Origin: Verrucomicrobiota bacterium
Lineage (GTDB): Bacteria > Verrucomicrobiota > Verrucomicrobiia > Opitutales > UBA2995
DNA length: 5,872 nucleotides
Reading direction: 5' to 3'
Assembly (NCBI GenBank): GCA_027297085.1
Contig: JAPUIL010000147.1
Span: 1-5,872, forward strand
The position numbers and the translations under genes were made by a program. Shown here piece by piece: positions 1 through 4,649 of this stretch. Each line of letters starts with the position of its first letter. Positions within the stretch are counted from its first letter, which is position 1. The notes below the pieces were generated by a model. It worked only from the letters and a program-made list of their open reading frames with translations. It did not search any database and was not told the DNA's origin.

Positions 1-132
1 GCCTGGCTAACTGAACAACTAAATATGGGTGCCGCCCGATCTGTTAGTGCAATTTGCGGAGTTTACATGCGTGAAAAAGAAAAATCATGTAAGCATGCCA
101 AATCCTTGAAAAACTTGATAATTGATTATTGA
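1..132 (+). CDS. C-terminal tail of a probable IS200-like / REP-associated (RAYT) transposase, 5' end outside window
   Basis: Frame 1 is open from the first base to a TGA at 130-132, giving 43 residues that begin AWLTEQLNMGAARSVS and end in a lysine-rich stretch (REKEKSCKHAKSLKNLIIDY). The pattern W-L-x-E-x-L-x-M-G-x-x-x-S-V-S resembles the small helix-turn-helix tail that follows the Y1 (HUH) transposase domain in many IS200-like and REP-associated tyrosine transposases. In those proteins the tail is thought to help recognise DNA hairpins. The catalytic HUH motif and tyrosine would lie left of the window, so activity cannot be judged. An internal ATG at 25 would give only a 35-aa peptide, so a gene entering from the left is more likely. 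It converges on the transporter locus with only 6 bp between the two stop codons. The assignment rests on a short motif from memory; another HTH-tailed protein is possible. Confidence 0.45.
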   Translation, partial: AWLTEQLNMGAARSVSAICGVYMREKEKSCKHAKSLKNLIIDY

Positions 133-138
133 CCCCGT

Positions 139-1008
139 TCAACTCAGCGTCAGTTCCCGCCAATTTTTTATGAAGAAGATGTGGCCCTTAATGGCTTTCA
201 TGAAGTTCTCGTAATCCTGGAGGGGGTTGTCCTCTTCAGTCAGGGTTTGCAGGTTGAAACCAACGAAGGTGACGCGCGAGTTTTCGGACTCTTTTGCGAT
301 TACTTCAAAGGGTGCATCCTTGGAGAAAATGGGAACCGCCTCTCCTTCGATGCGGGCGGATTTTAGATCTTCTTCCAGGTTGGCCCTGGCTTTATCCATT
401 CCTTCTTTTTTTCGTACGATCAATAGCAAACGGATCGTGCAGTCCTTCCATTCGGAATTGGACTGCAGCAGATGAGCGAGGGTAAGCATCAGGGTTCCGT
501 TTACTTTCGCACCCCACCATACATCGATTGTTGGATTGAGGGCGGGATCTTCTTTCTCGGCTTCTACAAACAACAGCAAACTTGTTTGTAGCTGAAGAAT
601 ACGTTGCACGGTGCGGCGGAAGAGGGCATGCTTGATGGTATCTTCACTCCATCCCACCATCACCACGTTGGGTAAGAGCGGACCAACTCCACAGGTTTGA
701 ATGATAGCGGAAACACCCTCTTCAAAATCGTTGGATGACAAGACGATTGCCTCGGCCGACAGCTTGTCCTCCTCAATAAACTTTTCTATGGATTTCTTGG
801 CGGAATTTCTTCGACCTATCGTTTTGGTCCAATCGCCGGTAAGAACCTGTGCCAGAAACATGAATCCCCGTTTGGATTCGAAGAGCGAGGCGAATTCCAC
901 CAGCTTCGTGCGCACCCTGGGATTTCCCGACAAAACGAGAATTATTGGACGCCAATTCCGCATGTGTTGCTGCGACTTATAGAACTTGAGCAATCCGAAA
1001 CGAACCAT
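139..1008 (-). CDS. SLC12 cytosolic C-terminal domain, separated from its membrane domain by a stop codon
   Basis: This 289-residue frame carries the soluble C-terminal domain of SLC12 transporters, a regulatory and dimerising domain with a fold related to universal stress proteins. Recognisable pieces are RNWRPIILVLSGNPRVR (residues 17-33, the N-W-R-P start of the domain), GVGPLLPNVVMVGW (107-120), IDVWWGAKVNGTLMLTLAHL (161-180, matching the IDVWW motif of animal NKCCs) and CTIRLLLIV (190-198). The end, HIFFIKNWRELTLS, fits the normal C-terminus, so the domain is complete. No helix or signal peptide is evident. The first ATG after the upstream TAA is at 1008, but homology continues upstream of it, so this Met was probably internal in the ancestor. 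The nearest purine-rich site (GGAG, mRNA sense, 16 nt before the ATG) is too far to be a good ribosome site. It may be untranslated, or made by re-initiation or readthrough. Confidence 0.65.
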   Translation of the reverse strand: MVRFGLLKFYKSQQHMRNWRPIILVLSGNPRVRTKLVEFASLFESKRGFMFLAQVLTGDWTKTIGRRNSAKKSIEKFIEEDKLSAEAIVLSSNDFEEGVSAIIQTCGVGPLLPNVVMVGWSEDTIKHALFRRTVQRILQLQTSLLLFVEAEKEDPALNPTIDVWWGAKVNGTLMLTLAHLLQSNSEWKDCTIRLLLIVRKKEGMDKARANLEEDLKSARIEGEAVPIFSKDAPFEVIAKESENSRVTFVGFNLQTLTEEDNPLQDYENFMKAIKGHIFFIKNWRELTLS

Positions 1009-1050
1009 GGAAAACCAAAACCCACTCCAGGTGTCGCCAAAGGCGGTTTA
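1009..1050 (-). other. In-frame TAA and 13-codon conserved linker between the SLC12 halves
   Basis: In mRNA sense the junction reads CGC CAA TAC TAA ACC GCC TTT GGC GAC and runs in frame to the ATG at 1008. The translated linker TAFGDTWSGFWFS matches what normally joins the last helix to the cytosolic domain, so it was coding until recently. The base after the stop is A and no CARYYA-type readthrough context follows, so the stop is not an obviously leaky one. TAA also ends the acyltransferase and sigma factor genes in this window, so it is not reassigned. Confidence 0.75.
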
Positions 1051-2316
1051 GTATTGGCGGGTGGTTAGAAAAACGTAGAGGCCCAGCATGAGGGCCGCTG
1101 CCGCTATCGATGCCCATGGATTCCACAGGAACATAACGAACATACAGCCCGCGGCGCCAGCAATGGAAAATATCCCGCGAACTTTAAAGGTAGGTCTGAA
1201 ACTCGGATTGGCTACCCAGCGTTCGATACCGGCAACCAGATTGACCATGCCGTAGGTTGCCAGAAAAAACATGGAGATGATGGGGGCAATCAGGTTGAGG
1301 TCGCCTAGGATAATACAGGCGGCTGCCAGGAGACCCGAAACGATAAGGGCCATCCTGGGTTCTCCTTTTGGCCCAGACTTTTTTGCCAGAAAGCGAGGAA
1401 ATACACCATCCATGGCGAGCGCCTGCAATGTGCGGGGAGCTCCGAGGAGACTGGCGATTGCCGAGCTGATAGTGGCGGCCCAAAGTCCCGCGTAAATGAG
1501 GGGTCCAAATGCGGAGATTTCCTCCATGACAAGAGCGTTTCCCACCAGGTCAGCGCGCGGGGCGCTTTTACCCAACCAGAGAATTTGCCCTGCATATACG
1601 ATGAAGGTAATGATGACTGCCCAGAGTGTGCCTTTGGGAATACTCTTTGACGGATCTTTCAGATCACCCGACATGCTGGCCCCAGCCATCACTCCGGTGA
1701 CCGCCGGGAAAAAGATAGCGAAGACCATCCAGAAATCAAATCCGGGCGCGTATGAGGCGGACCAATTTTCTGAAAGAAAATTGCCCGGTTTGAACCCAAA
1801 GAAAAATGAAAGCAGGGAAAGGACTAAAACAATTAGAATCAGATTCTGGGCTTTGATCGCCAAATCTGAGCTTACCCAGGATACGCCGAAAATTATTACC
1901 AGCGTGCACATGGCGATGAGTCGCGTATCCATTTCGGGAAAAAATGCGGTCAAAGATTCGGTGAAACCGATGATGTAGAATGCTACGGAAACCGCCTGTG
2001 CCAGAAATAGCGGTACACCGATGCTGCCACCAATTTCCAGTCCTAGACTTCGCGAAATTAAAAAATAGGCGCCTCCTCCACCCACCTTGGTGTTGGTGGC
2101 GATCGCTGAAAGAGACAGAGCGGTGAGCAGGGAAATGGTGTTGGCGATGAGCAAAATAATGAGCGTGTTGTATACCCCCGCCTGGCCGACGACCCACCCG
2201 GACCGCATAAACAGAATTACCCCGAGAATCGTGAGAACATTGGGCACGAATACTCCGGAGAAAGTCCCATATTTTGAAGGCTCCTTTGGGGGACTTTTTG
2301 TAGTTTCGGTGTCCAT
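1048..2316 (-). CDS. SLC12-family transporter, membrane domain (12 predicted helices)
   Basis: This 422-residue product is the APC-superfold membrane part of an SLC12/cation-chloride cotransporter-like permease in the inner membrane. Family marks are TM1 with VLTILGVILFMRSGWVVGQAG (residues 27-47), the TM3 entry GGGGAYFLISRSLG (79-92), and the TM6 signature FFPAVTGVMAGASMSGDLKD (202-221) followed by PSKSIPKGTL. Hydrophobic segments lie near 22-46, 49-72, 96-118, 131-149, 154-175, 192-214, 231-248, 268-293, 322-337, 340-363, 380-397 and 400-418. The animal NKCC TM1 pattern N-I-W is T-I-L here, so a sodium site is doubtful; loss of the tryptophan is also seen in KCC-type members. The second tyrosine of the common AYY in TM3 is Phe. 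The substrate (K+/Cl- or an amino acid) cannot be fixed from sequence. The ATG at 2316 suits the usual short hydrophilic N-terminus (MDTETTKSPPKEPSKYG). No Shine-Dalgarno precedes it. Translation stops at TAA 1048-1050, just after the last helix, so the cytosolic domain is not part of this polypeptide. Confidence 0.88.
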   Translation of the reverse strand: MDTETTKSPPKEPSKYGTFSGVFVPNVLTILGVILFMRSGWVVGQAGVYNTLIILLIANTISLLTALSLSAIATNTKVGGGGAYFLISRSLGLEIGGSIGVPLFLAQAVSVAFYIIGFTESLTAFFPEMDTRLIAMCTLVIIFGVSWVSSDLAIKAQNLILIVLVLSLLSFFFGFKPGNFLSENWSASYAPGFDFWMVFAIFFPAVTGVMAGASMSGDLKDPSKSIPKGTLWAVIITFIVYAGQILWLGKSAPRADLVGNALVMEEISAFGPLIYAGLWAATISSAIASLLGAPRTLQALAMDGVFPRFLAKKSGPKGEPRMALIVSGLLAAACIILGDLNLIAPIISMFFLATYGMVNLVAGIERWVANPSFRPTFKVRGIFSIAGAAGCMFVMFLWNPWASIAAAALMLGLYVFLTTRQY

Positions 2317-2351
2317 TGTTAGTATGAAAAAGACCGATAGTTAGCCGTTTT

Positions 2352-2381
2352 AATCAAATATGGCGTTTGATTTGCCAAATC
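2352..2381. promoter_or_regulatory. Overlapping dyads upstream of the SLC12 gene, possible operator
   Basis: AATCAAA (2352-2358) and TTTGATT (2366-2372) form a perfect 7-bp inverted repeat with a 7-nt spacer. A second dyad, GATTT-GCC-AAATC (2369-2381), overlaps it. They lie 36-65 bp before the transporter ATG, where a repressor or activator might bind. The arms are short and AT-rich, so chance is a real alternative and no specific regulator family is suggested. Confidence 0.25.
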
Positions 2382-2480
2382 GCATACTTGCGCTTAAAAG
2401 ATCTTCCGGGAGAGCCAGCAATCAAAAAGGGGATCTGAATGACTTTTGTTGCCGAAACCTTGCAGCCACTGGGGCGCGCG

Positions 2481-2509
2481 TCTGGCAGTCTGAAAAAATA
2501 ATCTGGCAG
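2481..2509. repeat. Direct repeat TCTGGCAG, two copies with 21-bp period
   Basis: TCTGGCAG occurs at 2481-2488 and again at 2502-2509, separated by an A-rich 13-bp stretch. The 21-bp period is two helical turns, so both copies face the same side of DNA, as tandem activator sites often do. The first copy could also pair, with one mismatch, with CAGCCA at 2463-2468 around the GC-rich patch. Function is unproven and coincidence is possible. Confidence 0.25.
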
Positions 2510-2540
2510 AATTTCGCTCAATTGAAGCATGAATTTCACA

Positions 2541-2596
2541 CTATTAAGGATCTGTTAAATTGGGATCTCTGTTAATAGACCTCCGCTAATAGTGGA
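2541..2596. repeat. Cluster of inverted and direct repeats upstream of the acyltransferase
   Basis: CTATTAA (2541-2547) and TTAATAG (2572-2578) are a perfect 7-bp inverted repeat with 24 nt between. Inside, GGATCT recurs at 2548-2553 and 2563-2568, and each copy is followed shortly by GTTAA. TAATAG recurs at 2573-2578 and 2587-2592. The last copy lies within a small hairpin, TCCGCT-AAT-AGTGGA (2582-2596, one G-T wobble), followed by a pyrimidine-rich run. The cluster ends about 55 bp before the acyltransferase ATG, so a role in its transcription or leader structure is plausible but not shown. Confidence 0.3.
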
Positions 2597-2651
2597 TTTC
2601 CTCCATTTTTCTTTCCAATCAGAGTGTTTATCTCAATGATCGTTTGTTTTT

Positions 2652-3578
2652 ATGTCCGAAAAGACCACCTGCAAAGAAGCTGTACTTCTAGGTCTCTACG
2701 ATTGTCTTCTCTTTCTGATCAGGCTTACTCCAAAGTTAATGATTCCTTATGTTGCGCAAGGAGTCTGCTTCTTTGGGAGAAGATTTGTCAGGCGAGATGT
2801 AGGCATTCTGAGAGATAACCTGGAGCAGGTCTTAGATATTCCCAAAGGCTGTTTTGCCGCTGAGAAGTTCGAAAAACGAACATTCTTCAATCACGTTTGT
2901 TCTGCCCTGGAGACTCTCAAATCCTGCTGCAACCCCGATAAATTGCAGATAGAAGGTAAAGAAAAATTATCTGAATTGATCGAAAAGGGGAGAAAAGAAG
3001 GCTCAGGCTGCCTGTTCATAACAGCACACTTAGGAAGTTGGGAAGTTATTGGATGGGTTCTTTCCAAGCTCTCGAATTCTAAGTGCCATGTGCTTGCTCG
3101 ACAACCCAATTGCAAAGCGTTAAGGCGGTTTTTTGAAAAGTTTCGGGATCGGCTTGGGATGGAGGTATTGTTTGCTGATCGACCACTGATCCTAAGGGAC
3201 ATGGTGAAAGCGCTAAAGTCCGGGGGATTTCTCGCTGTGGCTATGGATCAACGACCCGTCGGTGGCCGGAGAGCGTCTGTCGAATTTTTTGGAAGAGAAA
3301 CGGATTTTGTATGTGGGCCTGCCATTGCAGCCGGCATGGCGGGCTGTCCGGTAGTGGCCGTGTTTTGTGTTCGCAAAGGCCCTATGCAATACGAGCTCAT
3401 TTCACGGGAGGTCGTCCCCACCGGTCATGACATTTCTGATACAAATGAGCTAACTCAAATAATGGCTACTGAAATTGAGCGGGTGGTGAATCTGTATCCC
3501 GAACAGTGGGCGTGGCATTACGACCGTTGGCAAATTGAGGAATCGATCGCACCGGTCGTACCTGAGCCCGCATCTTAA
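2652..3578 (+). CDS. LpxL/HtrB-family lysophospholipid (lipid A) acyltransferase
   Basis: Predicted inner-membrane enzyme that transfers an acyl chain from acyl carrier protein, most likely the late acylation of lipid A. The catalytic HX4E motif is visible in FITAHLGSWEVIGW (H126, E131). Further family marks are the MDQRP block (198-202) with EFFGRETDFVCGPAIAA (211-227), and the C-terminal YPEQWAWHYDRW (282-293), matching the usual N-x-P-E-Q-W-x-W-x-H/Y-R/D-R-W ending. A hydrophobic segment near 15-40 is the expected membrane anchor. The length (308 aa) is normal for LpxL/LpxM. An in-frame TGA at 2637-2639 precedes the ATG, so 2652 is the only ATG start. There is no Shine-Dalgarno (T-rich leader). 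Thirteen cysteines is high for the family. It is divergent from the transporter and 93 bp upstream of the protease gene. It could instead acylate another lipid (for example an ornithine or glycolipid), because LpxL, LpxM and relatives cannot be told apart here. Confidence 0.9.
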   Translation: MSEKTTCKEAVLLGLYDCLLFLIRLTPKLMIPYVAQGVCFFGRRFVRRDVGILRDNLEQVLDIPKGCFAAEKFEKRTFFNHVCSALETLKSCCNPDKLQIEGKEKLSELIEKGRKEGSGCLFITAHLGSWEVIGWVLSKLSNSKCHVLARQPNCKALRRFFEKFRDRLGMEVLFADRPLILRDMVKALKSGGFLAVAMDQRPVGGRRASVEFFGRETDFVCGPAIAAGMAGCPVVAVFCVRKGPMQYELISREVVPTGHDISDTNELTQIMATEIERVVNLYPEQWAWHYDRWQIEESIAPVVPEPAS

Positions 3579-3628
3579 TAGATCCCGTTGCCGGGCTGCG
3601 AGTCTCAAGTTTCAACTTCAAGGCTCCG

Positions 3629-3659
3629 TTGACAAAGGGGGAGTTTGTTCTGTTACGCT
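3629..3659 (+). promoter_or_regulatory. Candidate sigma70-type promoter for the CPBP protease gene
   Basis: A perfect -35 hexamer TTGACA stands at 3629-3634. Possible -10 elements are TGTTAC (3651-3656, 16-bp spacer) or TACGCT (3654-3659, 19-bp spacer). Both match TATAAT at only three positions, so the -10 is weak or unlike the E. coli consensus. Either would place the transcript start near 3663-3667, only a few bases before the ATG at 3672. That fits the absence of a Shine-Dalgarno site and suggests a nearly leaderless mRNA. Confidence 0.4.
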
Positions 3660-3660
3660 G

Positions 3661-3675
3661 ATGAGTAACAAATGA
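3661..3675 (+). other. Four-codon mini-ORF (MSNK) overlapping the protease start
   Basis: ATG AGT AAC AAA TGA runs from 3661 to 3675, and its stop overlaps the protease start codon in an ATGA arrangement. Such overlaps allow translational coupling, but this one may be chance. Neither start has a clear ribosome site. It matters mainly because it makes 3672 the first possible start of the long frame: TAA at 3666-3668 closes that frame upstream. Confidence 0.2.
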
Positions 3676-4649
3676 AGCGCGACAGATTTTTTCTGCTCTA
3701 TAATCTTGAGGAAGAGGACTATTCTTCAAAGGGCCTATTGTTAATTGTGTACCTTTATTTTGGATCCCTTGTCTTTGCCGCTGTCGTGGCTCCGCTTGTG
3801 TTTCGACTAGTGCATTATCTAGATCCCGAAACGCAGAGCTATCTGGCGGGTAAGCCCTTTACCGACTACTTTAGTCGCGGTCGATTGTTGTGTTTACTGA
3901 TTTTGTTTCCGGTGTTGATGAAACGGGCAAACTTGTTTTCGTGGAAACGGCTCGGTTATCTGAAGTCTGGGTGGAGTCATTTTTTCCGTTGGTTCCCAAT
4001 CGGAATCGGCATGATGGGCATCATTTACGCTATCGATTTCAGTCTCGGCGTTCTTGAGCCTCGCACCGATTGGAACTGGGGTGGTCAAATTGAAAGCATT
4101 GGAGGGGCCTTAGTTTCCGCGCTGCTTATAGGCCTGATGGAGGAAACTTTTTTTAGGGGATTCGTATTTCGGACTTTTTATACCGCGCTCCGCCCCTGGT
4201 TAGCACTGATCGGTTCTTCATTATTCTTTGCCTACCTGCATTTCAAAATGCCCGACGAAGTTCTGGAACATGTGCCAGCTCATGAAATTGGGTTGGATGA
4301 TGGCCTTGTCGCGATTTGGCATACACTGACAACCTTTGCCGCCAATTTTGACGAGTTGCTGTTTTTCAATCTGACTCTTGTTGGTATCCTTTTGAACTTA
4401 GCGTTTTTGTATTCGCGCAATCTTTGGGCTTGTGTCGGGCTTCACGCTGGCTGGGTCGTGATGATTCAAAGCTTTGTTGACACGTTTGATGAAACAAAAG
4501 GTGCGCACCCATTTTTTGGTACAGAAAAAGTCGCCGATGGTTATTTGGTTACGTTGTTCTTATTTTGCTTTATTGCCATTGCTATTTGGCTATTGCAAAG
4601 GCGTGGATCAGGATCAGCACCGTTGGACGAAAATTACGAAAGCAAATAG
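3672..4649 (+). CDS. CPBP-family (CAAX protease / Abi) intramembrane metalloprotease
   Basis: A 325-residue polytopic inner-membrane protein of the CPBP (Rce1-like, PF02517) family, glutamate-dependent intramembrane proteases. Motif 1 EETFFRG is at residues 157-163 (E157, E158, R162), motif 2 FAYLH at 186-190 (H190), and motif 3 LHAGWVV at 257-263 (H258), so the expected catalytic residues are present. Hydrophobic segments lie near 22-45, 70-84, 106-124, 145-157, 176-190, 230-247, 250-268 and 289-308. The N-terminal extension MKRDRFFLLYNLEEEDYSSK is charged. Motifs 2 and 3 are 68 residues apart, longer than usual, because of an acidic insertion (about 193-228). Motif 3 has Trp where many members have Asn or Asp, as in the HAGW subgroup. 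The substrate is unknown; family members act in prenyl-protein processing, bacteriocin self-immunity or envelope signalling. The ATG at 3672 is the first after an in-frame stop. The 3' end overlaps the convergent sigma factor gene by 16 bp. Confidence 0.88.
   Translation: MKRDRFFLLYNLEEEDYSSKGLLLIVYLYFGSLVFAAVVAPLVFRLVHYLDPETQSYLAGKPFTDYFSRGRLLCLLILFPVLMKRANLFSWKRLGYLKSGWSHFFRWFPIGIGMMGIIYAIDFSLGVLEPRTDWNWGGQIESIGGALVSALLIGLMEETFFRGFVFRTFYTALRPWLALIGSSLFFAYLHFKMPDEVLEHVPAHEIGLDDGLVAIWHTLTTFAANFDELLFFNLTLVGILLNLAFLYSRNLWACVGLHAGWVVMIQSFVDTFDETKGAHPFFGTEKVADGYLVTLFLFCFIAIAIWLLQRRGSGSAPLDENYESK
4634..4649. other. Tail-to-tail overlap of the protease and sigma factor genes
   Basis: The last 16 bases of the protease gene (+, TAG at 4647-4649) are also the last 16 of the sigma factor gene (-, TAA complement at 4634-4636). 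No stem-loop with a T-run is visible on either strand, so the transcripts may overlap further and could interfere with or pair to each other. Confidence 0.8.

Larger units (their letters stand above)
139..2316 (-). pseudogene. SLC12-family (cation-chloride cotransporter-like) gene interrupted by one in-frame TAA
   Basis: The two minus-strand reading frames 1048-2316 and 139-1008 are in the same frame and, joined, form one 725-residue protein of the usual length for bacterial SLC12 homologues. Only the TAA at 1048-1050 separates them. The 13 codons between the stop and the next ATG (TAFGDTWSGFWFS) read as the normal linker of the family, which typically has a G-D-x-x-x-G-x-W pattern after the last helix. 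There is therefore no frameshift, deletion or insertion, just one nonsense codon. A single-base change from CAA (Gln) or GAA (Glu) would explain it. A recent pseudogene, a sequencing or assembly error, stop readthrough, or re-initiation giving two working polypeptides all remain possible. The rest of both halves looks undamaged, so any loss of function must be recent. Confidence 0.6.
2317..2651. other. 335-bp divergent intergenic region with no convincing gene
   Basis: This spacer separates the start codons of the divergent transporter and acyltransferase genes and should hold both promoters. I could not identify a confident -35/-10 pair for either gene. It contains overlapping dyads near the transporter start, an 8-bp direct repeat with a 21-bp period, a short GC-rich patch (GGGGCGCGCG at 2471-2480), and a cluster of inverted and direct repeats close to the acyltransferase; these are listed separately. 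Short open frames on both strands (2360-2575 + and 2354-2539 -) overlap each other, have no recognisable domain and lack ribosome sites, so I do not call them genes. Confidence 0.6.

Noticed and set aside
63..92. TTACATG / CATGTAA inverted repeat as a terminator or REP element
   Set aside because: It lies inside the open transposase-like frame, the arms are AT-rich with a 16-nt loop, and no T-run follows.
1048..1050. Stop codon recoded as selenocysteine, pyrrolysine or by an altered genetic code
   Set aside because: The codon is TAA, not TGA or TAG, and TAA terminates the acyltransferase (3576-3578) and sigma factor (4634-4636) genes normally.
1009..1050. Frameshift or insertion element causing the transporter split
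   Set aside because: Both halves share one frame and the 42 bases between them read as continuous family-like linker; only a single stop codon intervenes.
1496..1978. 160-codon open frame on the plus strand
   Set aside because: It lies wholly antisense to the well-supported transporter membrane domain, and its translation shows no domain.
1736..2197. 153-codon minus-strand frame
   Set aside because: It is an off-frame shadow of the transporter on the same strand, with low-complexity R/H-rich translation.
2354..2575. Short open frames on both strands in the divergent spacer (2360-2575 + and 2354-2539 -)
   Set aside because: They overlap antiparallel, have no ribosome site or known motif, and sit where promoters are expected.
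3579..3628. Rho-independent terminator after the acyltransferase
   Set aside because: Only a weak AAGTT-TC-AACTT dyad (3608-3619) is present, with no GC-rich stem or T-run, so co-transcription into the protease gene cannot be excluded.
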